Shown: positions 35,055 to 43,761, numbered from the stretch's first letter. The stretch: DNA of 64,000 nt from Mycobacterium sp. ELW1 (GCF_008329905.1 NZ_CP032155.1:3596001-3660000); one strand, 5' to 3'. The notes: generated by a model not told the origin, from the letters alone. Program-made: numbers and translations.

Positions 35055-35060
35055 GTTCGA
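35045..35060 (-). promoter_or_regulatory. LexA (SOS) box overlapping the DUF222/HNH start codon
   Basis: TCGAACATGAGTTCGA on the minus strand (TCGAACTCATGTTCGA on plus) matches TCGAAC-N4-GTTCGA perfectly, and the ATG at 35054-35052 lies inside its spacer. Binding would block a leaderless or near-leaderless transcript. Confidence 0.9.
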
Positions 35061-35156
35061 AACATTACGCTGCGCCACCGACAAAAACCGACGATGAGAA
35101 CGCGCTGTGGATCAAGTTCACACTGGGGATAACCCAAGTCGCAGAATCGAATTCGA

Positions 35157-35810
35157 CTAGTCGTCGAGCTCCCCGGCGATTCCCCGTTCGAGGGCCGCGG
35201 TGGTCCGGTCGGGCAGCACAAGCAGGCCGTCGAGCTCGCCGCGAGCCAGGTCGTAGGCACGTTCGCGTTCCTGCGGGGTGGCGCCGCGATCGGCTGCCAC
35301 CCGCAGCAGGCTCTGGGCACGGGTCAGCCGCTGCTGATCCTGGCGGGAGAAGTCACCGCGCCGGCGCCGTTTTGCCTCGTTCTCGGCGGCCTCGAACGCG
35401 GTCACGTACGCCTCGACGGCGTCGAGATACTGCCGTGCGGCCTCGCCATCGTCGAGCAGGTCTTCGGCCTTGCCGGGGCGCACCAGTTTGGCGCGTAACT
35501 TGGCCCGGTGGAAGGCCACCGTCAGCGGATCCCGCATGTCGGTCATCGCCGGGAAGTCGAGCAGCTTGGCGGCATCGAGTTCGTACTCCAGCCAGCGAGC
35601 GTCGGTCCGCTTGTGTTCCTCGATCACCCGGGTGATCGTGCGCCATTGCACCGCTTGGCTTTTCGTGCTGTCCTGCACCGTGACAGTCGGCTCGGCCACC
35701 GGCTCGTTCTGCCGCCTGATGGCGGAGATGCCCTTGACCGCGGCGTAGATCGCACCGGCCAGCGGCACGATCACGAGCAACAGCTCGACTAACCGGAAAA
35801 TCAGCCCCAC
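35157..35810 (-). CDS. conserved membrane-anchored hypothetical protein
   Basis: 217 residues. One N-terminal hydrophobic helix (about residues 3-25, FRLVELLLVIVPLAGAIYAA) anchors a charged, mostly helical cytoplasmic domain rich in Arg, Glu and Ala, with likely coiled-coil stretches (YLDAVEAYVTAFEAAENEAK). No catalytic motif is seen. It lies 20 bp after the ketopantoate reductase-like gene on the same strand, so the two may be co-transcribed. I do not recognise a function. Confidence 0.75.
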   Translation of the reverse strand: MGLIFRLVELLLVIVPLAGAIYAAVKGISAIRRQNEPVAEPTVTVQDSTKSQAVQWRTITRVIEEHKRTDARWLEYELDAAKLLDFPAMTDMRDPLTVAFHRAKLRAKLVRPGKAEDLLDDGEAARQYLDAVEAYVTAFEAAENEAKRRRRGDFSRQDQQRLTRAQSLLRVAADRGATPQERERAYDLARGELDGLLVLPDRTTAALERGIAGELDD

Positions 35811-35830
35811 CTGGCCAGGATGCCACTTGG

Positions 35831-36730
35831 TCAGCCGGGTCCGTCGCTGGCGGCGGCCAGCAGCGGAACCAGCACGTCACCGACGGGCGTGTCCAACCCG
35901 TGCCTGGCGGCCTTGCGCACGATGACGTTGTTGCGGATATCCCATTCCAGCCGGCGATGCGCTTCGGCGTCGGTGAGCATCGACGTCGTCAGATCCTCGG
36001 GTGCGGTAGCGAACATGTCGGTCACCTCGTCGATGACCGAATCGGGCAACCGCGCGCCGTCCGCCCGAGCCACGGTCACGCACTCGGCCAGGTAGCGCCG
36101 CGCAAGAGCCGCGACGTCGGGGCGGCGGAACATCCCCGATCGCCGTCTGGCCAACACCATGAAACCGGCGAGTGCGTTGAACAACAGCTTGCGCCACGCC
36201 GCGGTGGTGAAGTCTGGGTCGAGCTCGACGATCATCTCCGTCGAACGCAGCACCGCCGCAAGGATTTCCGCATCGGCGGTGTCGGGCAGCACCAGACGCG
36301 CTTCGGTGCGCAGCCGCACCCAACCGTCCGGCTGCCGCTCCGCCGAAAACCACACGACGGCGGGCACGATATGCGCCGACGGGCAGAACGGGCCGACGCG
36401 CTCGACCTGTTCGACGCCGTTCTGCAGGACGCAGACAATCGTGTGGTCGTCGCACAGGCGCTCCAGCCAGCCGGCCGCCTGCTCGTTCTGGGAGTCCTTG
36501 ACCGCCAGGAACACCACGTCGACCGGACCGTCGACGCCACCCGGGTCGGTCAGCACCGGGCCGGGCACCACGATCGGCTGCTGGTCATCGGGCCGGACCT
36601 CGATCTGATCGCGCGGGGTGTGCCCACATACCGTGACCGCGTGCCCGGCGGCATGCAACACAGCGGCGACGGTCGAACCGATCGCGCCGGGACCGACGAG
36701 TGCTATCGAGGTGCCCACCGCACCCAACAT
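35831..36730 (-). CDS. 2-dehydropantoate 2-reductase family protein (Rv2573-like)
   Basis: 299 residues from the ATG at 36730 (MLGAVGTSIALVGPGAIG). The Rossmann loop GPGAIGSTVAAVLHAAG binds NADP; the Lys-containing helix WRKLLFNALAGFMVL supplies the catalytic Lys and Asn typical of PanE/ApbA. It may reduce ketopantoate in pantothenate synthesis or a related 2-oxo acid. Its start lies only 15 bp from the divergent acetyltransferase start, so at least one transcript is probably leaderless. Confidence 0.85.
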   Translation of the reverse strand: MLGAVGTSIALVGPGAIGSTVAAVLHAAGHAVTVCGHTPRDQIEVRPDDQQPIVVPGPVLTDPGGVDGPVDVVFLAVKDSQNEQAAGWLERLCDDHTIVCVLQNGVEQVERVGPFCPSAHIVPAVVWFSAERQPDGWVRLRTEARLVLPDTADAEILAAVLRSTEMIVELDPDFTTAAWRKLLFNALAGFMVLARRRSGMFRRPDVAALARRYLAECVTVARADGARLPDSVIDEVTDMFATAPEDLTTSMLTDAEAHRRLEWDIRNNVIVRKAARHGLDTPVGDVLVPLLAAASDGPG

Positions 36731-36745
36731 ACTTACGGTGACTGA

Positions 36746-37198
36746 GTGGCCGAACCGTCGTTGCGCCGGGCGATACCGTCCGATGCCGTATCCATCGCCG
36801 AGCTCGCCGAACGGGCGTATGAGAAATACGTCGCGCGCATCGGCCGGCGGCCGGCGCCGATGGACACCGACTACGCCGCACTGATCGGCGCCGCCAACGT
36901 GTGGGTGCTGACCGACGACAACGGACTGGTCGGCAGCCTGGTCACCTGCGTGATGGACGACCACCTGCTGCTCGACGCCATTGCCGTCGCGCCGCACGCT
37001 CAGGGCCGCGGGTACGGGGCGTTACTGCTACGCCGCGCCGAGGACGACGCCCGCGAGGCCGGCCTCACGGAGGTCAGGCTTTACACCAATGCCGCGATGA
37101 CCGAGAACGTCGCGATGTATCCGCGGTTCGGCTATGTGGAAACGCACCGCGGCGGTCAGGACGGCTTTCGTCGGGTGTTCTTCAGCAAGCGCCTGTGA
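36746..37198 (+). CDS. GNAT family N-acetyltransferase
   Basis: 150 residues from a GTG at 36746. GNAT motif A is AIAVAPHAQGRGYGALLL (acetyl-CoA pyrophosphate loop QGRGYG), followed by AGLTEVRLYTNAAMTENVAM and the final beta strand FGYVETHR. It transfers an acetyl group to an amine; the substrate is unknown. It has no room for a leader with a Shine-Dalgarno site given the divergent gene 15 bp away. Confidence 0.92.
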   Translation: MAEPSLRRAIPSDAVSIAELAERAYEKYVARIGRRPAPMDTDYAALIGAANVWVLTDDNGLVGSLVTCVMDDHLLLDAIAVAPHAQGRGYGALLLRRAEDDAREAGLTEVRLYTNAAMTENVAMYPRFGYVETHRGGQDGFRRVFFSKRL

Positions 37199-37199
37199 T

Positions 37200-37637
37200 T
37201 TAAGACGTCCACTTGGAGAGGTAGCACTGCGGGCTGTAGGGCGCGTCCTGGGCGACGGCGACCTGGCCGTCGATGGACACCTCGCAGTGCGCGTTCGGGG
37301 CACCCTGTCCGCCATGCGTGGTGCTCGCCACCTGCAGGAATGCCCACTGCGGGTCATCGAGGGTGGTCTGGAAGACCCACGGAGCGTCCGGCGACACGGT
37401 GATGGTCTCGCGCTTCATGAACGGGTTCGAGTCCGCGTTGAAAGCGTCCTTGCTGGGCGGCTGCGCCGTCAGATAGGTGATCGTGAAGTCGTACGTACCA
37501 CCGGTCGCGAGCGTGTAGGTCACCTGATGCCCGGGCGCCGGCTCAGCGTTCGACGTGGCGTGCGTGGCTGCAACACCGGCGGCCGCCAACACCAGCGCCG
37601 CCCCGACTCTTGCTGTCACATTTCGCATATCGGCCAT
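37200..37637 (-). CDS. secreted MmpS-domain-like protein (Rv2576c-like)
   Basis: About 145 residues from the ATG at 37637; an ATG three codons later is an equally good start. A signal sequence or membrane anchor (VGAALVLAAAGVAATHATSNA) precedes a beta-rich domain (VTYTLATGGTYDFTITYLT...) with Cys in NAHCEVSIDG and PQCYLSKW. The spacing of those strands and the two cysteines resembles the periplasmic part of MmpS proteins, though no MmpL partner is adjacent. It probably acts in the cell envelope. It is convergent with the GNAT gene, 1 bp between stops. Confidence 0.75.
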   Translation of the reverse strand: MADMRNVTARVGAALVLAAAGVAATHATSNAEPAPGHQVTYTLATGGTYDFTITYLTAQPPSKDAFNADSNPFMKRETITVSPDAPWVFQTTLDDPQWAFLQVASTTHGGQGAPNAHCEVSIDGQVAVAQDAPYSPQCYLSKWTS

Positions 37638-37703
37638 ATCGACCACGCTACCGACATCGTTACCCGTGTCGGCCTGCCCCGGCATCCAGCGAATGACTAG
37701 CAG

Positions 37704-37722
37704 GTTAACGAGTTCGTCACAC
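37704..37722 (+). promoter_or_regulatory. possible GlnR-type site upstream of urtA
   Basis: GTTAAC-GAGTTCGTC-ACAC contains the AC-N9-AC pattern reported for mycobacterial GlnR sites, 120 bp before urtA. Nearby GTCACAGAAAC (37731-37741) also resembles GlnR half-sites. The call rests on a short degenerate pattern and on urea uptake being a nitrogen-scavenging function. Confidence 0.35.
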
Positions 37723-37841
37723 ACAGATATGTCACAGAAACTTATTGGTCCTAACGTCCGGGTCGACACCAACCGTGGGTTCGGGGGCCATCAGGTCTGT
37801 TGCGGCCCAATGCTTGTCTTTCCCAACATGAAAGGGCCTCT

Positions 37842-39104
37842 ATGCATCTCCGGCGCTCCGCATTGAATCGATCGTTTTTGGCGGCGACAGGCGTGGCGGT
37901 GACCGCGGGCCTGCTCCTGTCCGGCTGCGGCAGTAAGGCCACCGAGACCGACACAGCAAAGTCGGATTCATGCGTTGACACGTCCGGGTCCACTATCAAG
38001 GTGGGGTCGCTGAACTCGTTGTCGGGCACGATGGCCATCTCCGAGGTCACCGTGCGTGACTCGATCAAACTCGCGGTCGACGAGATCAACGCCAAGGGCG
38101 GTGTGCTGGGCAAGCAGGTCCAGATCGTCGGTGAGGACGGGGCTTCCGACCCCGCGGTGTTCGCGCAGAAGGCCGAGAAGCTGATCAAGAACGACTGCGT
38201 GGCCGCGGTGTTCGGCGGCTGGACATCGTCGAGCCGCAAGGCCATGCTGCCGGTCTTCGAGAGCAACAACGCGCTGCTCTACTACCCCGTGCAATACGAG
38301 GGTCTGGAGTCCAGCAAGAACATCTTCTATACCGGTGCCACCACCAACCAGCAGATCGTCCCGGCCCTGGACTTCCTCAAGGAGAAGGGCATCACGTCGC
38401 TGTACCTGGTGGGTAGCGACTATGTGTTCCCGCAGACCGCGAACCGCATCATCAAGGCGTACGCCGCGGCCAACGGCATCGAGATCAAGGGCGAGGACTA
38501 CACCCCGCTCGGCTCCACGGACTTCTCCACGATCGTGAACAAGGTTCGTTCGTCGAATGCCGGTGCGGTGTTCAACACCCTCAACGGCGACTCCAACGTG
38601 GCGTTCTTCAAGGAGTACACCAACGCGGGACTGACTCCGCAGAAGATGCCGGTGGTCTCGGTGTCGATCGCCGAGGAGGAGGTCCAGGGCATCGGCGCGC
38701 AGAACATCGCCGGCCAGCTGACCGCGTGGAACTACTACCAGACGCTGGACAACCCGGTGAACAAGGCGTTCGTCAAGGCGTTCAAGGACAAGTACGGGCA
38801 GAACCGGGTGACCTCCGACCCGATGGAAGCCGCCTACGTTTCGGTCTACCTGTGGAAGAACACCGTCGAGAAAGGGAAGTCGTTCGACGTCAAGGCGATT
38901 CAGGACAACTGCGCCGGCGTGACGTTCGACGCCCCGGAGGGTTTGGTCACCATCGACGGCGAGAATCACCACATCACCAAGACCGCGCGGATCGGCGAGA
39001 TCCATCCCGACGGACTGATCTACACGATCTGGGAGTCCCCCGGCCCGATCACCCCGGATCCGTACCTGAAGTCCTACCCCTGGGCCAAGGGTCTGTCGGG
39101 CTAG
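37842..39104 (+). CDS. urtA: urea ABC transporter substrate-binding lipoprotein UrtA
   Basis: 420 residues from the ATG at 37842 with AAAGGG upstream. A lipoprotein signal ends in LLLSGCGS (Cys29 lipidated). The periplasmic-binding fold carries UrtA-type blocks SLSGTMAISEVTVRDSIKL, FGGWTSSSRKAMLPVFE and LYYPVQYEGLESSKNIFYTG. It captures urea (or short-chain amides) outside the membrane and delivers it to UrtBC. It is the first gene of the urtABCDE operon. Confidence 0.93.
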   Translation: MHLRRSALNRSFLAATGVAVTAGLLLSGCGSKATETDTAKSDSCVDTSGSTIKVGSLNSLSGTMAISEVTVRDSIKLAVDEINAKGGVLGKQVQIVGEDGASDPAVFAQKAEKLIKNDCVAAVFGGWTSSSRKAMLPVFESNNALLYYPVQYEGLESSKNIFYTGATTNQQIVPALDFLKEKGITSLYLVGSDYVFPQTANRIIKAYAAANGIEIKGEDYTPLGSTDFSTIVNKVRSSNAGAVFNTLNGDSNVAFFKEYTNAGLTPQKMPVVSVSIAEEEVQGIGAQNIAGQLTAWNYYQTLDNPVNKAFVKAFKDKYGQNRVTSDPMEAAYVSVYLWKNTVEKGKSFDVKAIQDNCAGVTFDAPEGLVTIDGENHHITKTARIGEIHPDGLIYTIWESPGPITPDPYLKSYPWAKGLSG

Positions 39105-39106
39105 TC

Positions 39107-39126
39107 CGGGCGAGCGGAGCGACGGG
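39107..39126. repeat. dispersed GC-rich short repeat (variant) in the urtA-urtB gap
   Basis: CGGGCGAGCGGAGCGACGGG is a looser member of the short GCGACGCT(T/C)GCGGAGCGA family also present at 8095-8154 and 49301-49319. Confidence 0.5.
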
Positions 39127-39139
39127 AAACTAAGACAGC

Positions 39140-40024
39140 ATGGAAGTCCTTGTCGGACAGCTGGCGACGGGATTGAGCCTCGGCTCGATCCTGTTGCTGG
39201 CCGCATTGGGGCTGTCGCTGACATTCGGCCAGATGGGCGTCATCAACATGGCGCACGGCGAATTCATCATGGTCGGCTGTTACACAGCCTTTGTGGTGCA
39301 GAAGGTCATCTCGAATGCCGGTGCATCACTGCTGGTTTCGCTGGTGGTCGGATTCGTGGTCGGCGGCCTGCTCGGGGTGCTGCTGGAAGTCACGCTGATC
39401 CAGCGGATGTACGACCGTCCCCTGGACACCTTGCTGGTGACTTTCGGTGTCGGGCTGATCCTGCAGCAGGCCGCGCGCAGCATCTTCGGCGCACCCGCGG
39501 TGAACGTCACCGCACCGGCATGGCTGTCGGGCGGTGTGGAGATCCTCGGCGCGGTGGTGCCCAAGACCCGCATCTTCATCCTGGTGCTGGCCGTCGTCTG
39601 CGTCGCCGTGCTGGCCGCCGTGCTCAAGCTCAGCCCGATGGGCCGGCGGATCCGGGCCGTCGTGCAGAACCGCGATCTGGCTGAGACCAGCGGCATTTCC
39701 AGCCGGCGAACCGACATCACCACGTTCTTCATCGGTTCGGGACTGGCCAGTGTGGCCGGCGTCGCCCTCACCCTGATCGGATCGACGAGTTCCACCATCG
39801 GCCAGAGCTATCTGATCGACGCGTTCCTGGTGGTTGTCGTCGGCGGACTCGGCCAGATCAAGGGCACGGTGATCGCTGCGTTCGCACTCGGCTTGATGAA
39901 CTCCTTCATCGAGTACAGCACCACCGCGTCGCTGGCCAAGGTCATCGTGTTCGTGGTCATCGTGATCTTCCTGCAGGCGCGCCCGCAAGGCCTGTTCACC
40001 GTGCGGACAAGGAGTTTGGTATGA
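39140..40024 (+). CDS. urtB: urea ABC transporter permease UrtB
   Basis: 294 residues, about eight hydrophobic helices, of the LivH/UrtB branched-chain-type permease family: GLSLTFGQMGVINMAHGEFI near the N-terminus and GLGQIKGTVIAAFALGLMNS near the C-terminus. It forms half of the membrane channel with UrtC. The stop overlaps the urtC ATG (40021-40024). Confidence 0.92.
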   Translation: MEVLVGQLATGLSLGSILLLAALGLSLTFGQMGVINMAHGEFIMVGCYTAFVVQKVISNAGASLLVSLVVGFVVGGLLGVLLEVTLIQRMYDRPLDTLLVTFGVGLILQQAARSIFGAPAVNVTAPAWLSGGVEILGAVVPKTRIFILVLAVVCVAVLAAVLKLSPMGRRIRAVVQNRDLAETSGISSRRTDITTFFIGSGLASVAGVALTLIGSTSSTIGQSYLIDAFLVVVVGGLGQIKGTVIAAFALGLMNSFIEYSTTASLAKVIVFVVIVIFLQARPQGLFTVRTRSLV

Positions 40025-41128
40025 GGACCCTTGTCGGCAGGTGGCAGACCTGGGCGGGCTTCGCGGTCGCGGCCGTCATTCTGTTCGGCGTCGCACCCGC
40101 GATGCTGACCAGCTTCCGGCTCGGCCTGCTGGGCCAGTACCTGTGCTACGCGATCGTGGCCGCCGGCATCGGCTTGGCCTGGGGCCGCGGCGGAATGCTC
40201 ACCCTCGGTCAGGGTGTGTTCTTCGGCCTCGGCGCCTACATGATGGGTATGCATCTCAAGATCGCCGACGCCGAGATCCGCAAACAGTCGGTGCCGGACT
40301 TCATGCAGATCGCGGGAATCCCTGCGCTGCCGTCGTATTGGGAACCGTTCTCGTCTGCCGCCTTCACCATGGCGGCGATCGTGGTGATTCCGACCGGCAT
40401 CGCCGCGCTGCTCGGACTCGGTGTGTTCAAGCGCCGCGTCAAGGGCGCCTACTTCGCGATCCTGTCCCAGGCGCTTGCCGCGGCACTGGCGATCCTGCTC
40501 GTCGGGCAGGCCACCCTGGGTGGCAGCAACGGGCTCAACGGCTTTCGGACGTTCTTCGGGTTCCGGCTCTCCGACCCGGTGAACCGGCAGATGCTGTATT
40601 TCATCGCCGCCGGCACGCTGCTGGTGGTGGGTGGCCGTCGTGCGTCAGCTGATGCAGAGCCGCTATGGCGAACTCCTGGTTGCCGTTCGTGACGGCGAGG
40701 AGCGAGTCCGCTTCCTCGGCTACGACCCGGCCACCATCAAGGTCGTCGCCTACACCGCGGCCGCGTTGTTCGCCAGCATCGCCGGTGCCCTGTTCGCGCC
40801 GATCATCGGATTCATCACGCCGGCTCAGGTCGGCGTCGTGCCGTCCATCGCGTTCCTGATCGGCGTCGCGATCGGCGGACGCACCACGCTGCTCGGACCG
40901 ATTCTCGGCGCCATCGGTGTGGCCTGGGCGCAAACCGCGTTCTCCGAACGGTTCCCGTCCGGATGGACCTACGCACAGGGATTGCTGTTCATCGTCGTCG
41001 TCGGCTTCTTCCCCGCCGGCCTGGCCGGAGTCGGGGCGCTGCTGCGCCGGCGCCGCCGTACCAAGGCGGTTCCGCCCGCCGGCGACGAGCAACAGACGGA
41101 AGTCGAGACCGTGGGAGCGGCAACGTGA
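40021..41128 (+). pseudogene. urtC: urea ABC transporter permease UrtC, +1 frameshift
   Basis: The first frame covers about 200 residues with GLAWGRGGMLTLGQGVFFGL and SNGLNGFRTFFGF. It leaves the family pattern at LLVVGG because one extra G lies in the GT-rich run near 40621-40632. The second frame resumes with VVRQLMQSRYGELLVAVRDG and ERVRFLGYDPATIKVVAY to the normal end at 41128. Deleting one base gives a 368-residue permease. Both parts are well conserved, so a sequencing error or very recent mutation is likely. The GTG of urtD overlaps the stop. Confidence 0.85.
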
Positions 41129-41925
41129 CCGAGCTCGCCGAACCGGTAGCCGGCGGCAATGTCGGCATGGGCACCGAATACCTCGAAGTCCGCGGTCTGA
41201 CCGTCGATTTCGATGGGTTCAAAGCGGTCAACGACGTCGACCTCACCCTGTTCCAGGGCGATCTGCGATTCTTGATCGGCCCCAACGGGGCAGGCAAGAC
41301 CACCGTCATCGACGCGATCACCGGCCTGGTGCCGGCCACCGGTTCGATCAACAAGTCGGGTGTGGACCTGCTGGGCAAGAAGGTCCACCAGATCGCCCGG
41401 CTCGGTGTCGGGCGAACCTTCCAGACTGCCAGCGTGTTCGAGCAGCTGACCGTGCTGCAGAACCTCGACATCGCCGCCGGCGCGGGCCGGTCCTGGTGGA
41501 CGCTGCTGCGCAGGCGGCACGGGGTGCTGCCTGCCATCGAGGAGGCGCTGGAGACCATCGGCCTGTCGGATCTGGCCGACCGGCCGGCGGGCGTGCTCGC
41601 ACACGGCCAGAAGCAGTGGCTGGAGATCGGCATGCTGCTGGTGCAGAACGCCGACGTGCTGCTTCTCGACGAACCCGTCGCCGGGATGAGCGGTGAGGAA
41701 CGCGAGGAGACCGGAAACCTGTTGCGCCGCATCGGTTCCTCGCGCACCGTTGTGGTCGTCGAGCACGACATGGACTTCATGCGGGCGTTCGCGACGTCGG
41801 TGACGGTGCTGGCCCGCGGCCAGGTGATTGCCGAAGGGTCGGTCACCGAGGTGCAGGCCAACCCGAAGGTGCAAGAGGTCTATCTGGGCACCGCCGCGGC
41901 CGGAGACTTGGAGGCAAGCGAATAG
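41125..41925 (+). CDS. urtD: urea ABC transporter ATP-binding protein UrtD
   Basis: 266 residues from a GTG at 41125 overlapping the urtC stop. Walker A is GPNGAGKTT (about residues 52-60), the signature is the variant LAHGQKQWLEIGM used by UrtD/LivG proteins, and Walker B is VLLLDEPVAGM. It energises urea uptake through UrtBC as a heterodimer with UrtE. The stop overlaps the urtE GTG by one base (TAGTG). Confidence 0.93.
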   Translation: MTELAEPVAGGNVGMGTEYLEVRGLTVDFDGFKAVNDVDLTLFQGDLRFLIGPNGAGKTTVIDAITGLVPATGSINKSGVDLLGKKVHQIARLGVGRTFQTASVFEQLTVLQNLDIAAGAGRSWWTLLRRRHGVLPAIEEALETIGLSDLADRPAGVLAHGQKQWLEIGMLLVQNADVLLLDEPVAGMSGEEREETGNLLRRIGSSRTVVVVEHDMDFMRAFATSVTVLARGQVIAEGSVTEVQANPKVQEVYLGTAAAGDLEASE

Positions 41926-42617
41926 TGTTGCAGCTCATCGATGTCCGTACCGGATACGGACGCTCTCAGGTCATCCACTCGGTCAGCATCGAGGTGCCCT
42001 CCGACGGCGTGGCCGCGGTGATGGGACACAACGGGGCAGGCAAGACGACCTTGCTGCGCGCGGCGGTCGGGCTGTTGAAATGCAGCGCGGGCCAGGTGCT
42101 GCTGCACGGCGAGGACGTGACCAAGCTGCGTCCCAACGCCCGGGTGGCCCGCGGGCTCGCCTATGTGCCGCAAGGCCAGCAGTCCTTCGGTCAACTCACC
42201 ACCGCCGAGAACCTTCAGGTCGTCGCCGACGGCCGCAAACGCGGCAAACAGCTGATCGACGAACAGCTCGACCTGTTCCCCGCACTCAAGGAATTGTTGA
42301 CTCGCCGCGCCGGTCTGCTCTCCGGCGGCCAGCGCCAACAGCTGGCCATCGCGCGAGCACTGATCACCAGCCCGACGATCCTGATACTCGACGAACCCAC
42401 CGAGGGCATCCAGCCGTCCGTGGTCGCCGAGATCGAGGCGGCGATCACGGCGCTCACCCGCCGCGGCGATCTCGGCGTCCTATTGGTCGAACAGCACATC
42501 GGTTTCGCGCTGGAATCGGCTCAGCGGTACTACATCCTGGAGGCCGGGCGGGTGACATCCAGCGGGACCGGCGGGTCGGCGTCGGAGTCCGACGTCCGCG
42601 CGGCGATGGCGATCTAG
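41925..42617 (+). CDS. urtE: urea ABC transporter ATP-binding protein UrtE
   Basis: 230 residues from a GTG. Walker A GHNGAGKTT (about 34-42), Q-loop YVPQGQQSFGQLT, signature LSGGQRQQLAIARAL and Walker B ILILDEPTEGIQPS are all intact. It is the last transporter gene; no urease or urea amidolyase genes follow in this window, so urea is metabolised by enzymes encoded elsewhere. Confidence 0.94.
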   Translation: MLQLIDVRTGYGRSQVIHSVSIEVPSDGVAAVMGHNGAGKTTLLRAAVGLLKCSAGQVLLHGEDVTKLRPNARVARGLAYVPQGQQSFGQLTTAENLQVVADGRKRGKQLIDEQLDLFPALKELLTRRAGLLSGGQRQQLAIARALITSPTILILDEPTEGIQPSVVAEIEAAITALTRRGDLGVLLVEQHIGFALESAQRYYILEAGRVTSSGTGGSASESDVRAAMAI

Positions 42618-42624
42618 ACTTCGG

Positions 42625-42644
42625 GTCGTGAGCTGTGTCACGAC
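42625..42644. terminator. short hairpin after urtE
   Basis: GTCGTGA-GCTGTG-TCACGAC, a perfect 7-bp stem with a 6-nt loop, 8 bp after the urtE stop. It could be a weak terminator of the urt operon or an operator for the downstream peroxidase operon. Confidence 0.4.
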
Positions 42645-42681
42645 AGTGAACCGAACCCTGCTACGGCGCGTCCCTGGTTAA

Positions 42682-43761
42682 GTGACGAACCGCCCGCGCT
42701 GGGGAATGAACACCGCCGTCAACCGCCGATCGATTCTGGTCGGGCTCGGGGCCGTCGGCGCGTTCCTGGCCGTCGATCTCGGCGCCGTGGCCTACGCCAA
42801 CAAATGGATCGGGTCCGAGTCCCCCCGTAAAACGTTCCTCGACGGGTTCCTCAGCGTCTACGGACGCCAGCTCGGCTTCCGCAAGAACCATGCCAAAGGC
42901 GTCGTCGTCACCGGGTATTTCGAGAGCAACGGCAGCGGCGCACAGCTCAGCCGCGCCACCGTGTTCCGACAGGGACAGGTGCCCGTCGTCGGCCGGTTCT
43001 CGCTCGCCGGAGGTGACCCCCACGTCTCCGACACCCCGGGTGCGGCCCGCGGCCTGGGGCTGGCGTTCGGGTTCCCCGACAGCGGGCAATGGCGCACCGC
43101 GATGCTGAACCTGCCGGTGTTCCCGGACAATTCAGCGCGCGGGTTCTATGACCGGTTGCTCGCATCCAAGGTCGTCCCCGGCACCAAAGCGCCCGACCCC
43201 GCCGCGATGAAGGCGTTCCTGACCGACCACCCCGAAACCGCGGCCGCCATGGCGATCATCAAGAAGCACCCGCCGTCAGCCGGCTTCGGTGACAGCACCT
43301 TTCGCGGTCTCAACACGTTCTATTTCGTCAACGATGCAGGCGTCCGTTCAGCGGTGCGGTGGTCGCTCATACCGCAGCAGGGCGCACCCGCACCACGATC
43401 CGGCGACCCCAACGGATTGTTCGACGCGGTGGTGCGCCAGCTGCGCGACGGGCCGCTTCGCTGGCGTCTGCTCATCACCGTCGCGGGCCCGGGCGACCCG
43501 CTGACCGACCCCACCCTGCCGTGGCCGGAGGACCGGCCCAGCGTCGAGGTCGGCACGCTCACCCTCACCTCCGCGGCGACCGAGGCACCGGGTAACGCCC
43601 GCGACATCAACTTCGATCCGCTGGTGTTGCCCGACGGCATCGAACCCTCCGAGGACCCTCTGCTGTCCGCCCGCAGCGCCGTCTATGCGGCGTCCTACCG
43701 CCAGCGCACCGGGGAACCGACGTCGCCGTCGGCGGTCCAGGTCAACGAGGTCGGGGCATGA
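42682..43761 (+). CDS. membrane-anchored catalase-family peroxidase
   Basis: 359 residues from a GTG at 42682; an ATG nine codons on is possible. A basic NRRSILVG start and hydrophobic helix (about 18-38) anchor or export it. The catalase-related fold then follows: distal His70 in FRKNHAKG, DTPGAARGLGLAF, and the proximal ligand region ARSAVYAASYRQR (Arg331, Tyr335). It matches the SrpA-type minicatalase/peroxidase family, which prefers peroxidase over catalase activity. The stop overlaps the cytochrome b561 ATG, suggesting that the cytochrome delivers electrons to it. Confidence 0.88.
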   Translation: MTNRPRWGMNTAVNRRSILVGLGAVGAFLAVDLGAVAYANKWIGSESPRKTFLDGFLSVYGRQLGFRKNHAKGVVVTGYFESNGSGAQLSRATVFRQGQVPVVGRFSLAGGDPHVSDTPGAARGLGLAFGFPDSGQWRTAMLNLPVFPDNSARGFYDRLLASKVVPGTKAPDPAAMKAFLTDHPETAAAMAIIKKHPPSAGFGDSTFRGLNTFYFVNDAGVRSAVRWSLIPQQGAPAPRSGDPNGLFDAVVRQLRDGPLRWRLLITVAGPGDPLTDPTLPWPEDRPSVEVGTLTLTSAATEAPGNARDINFDPLVLPDGIEPSEDPLLSARSAVYAASYRQRTGEPTSPSAVQVNEVGA

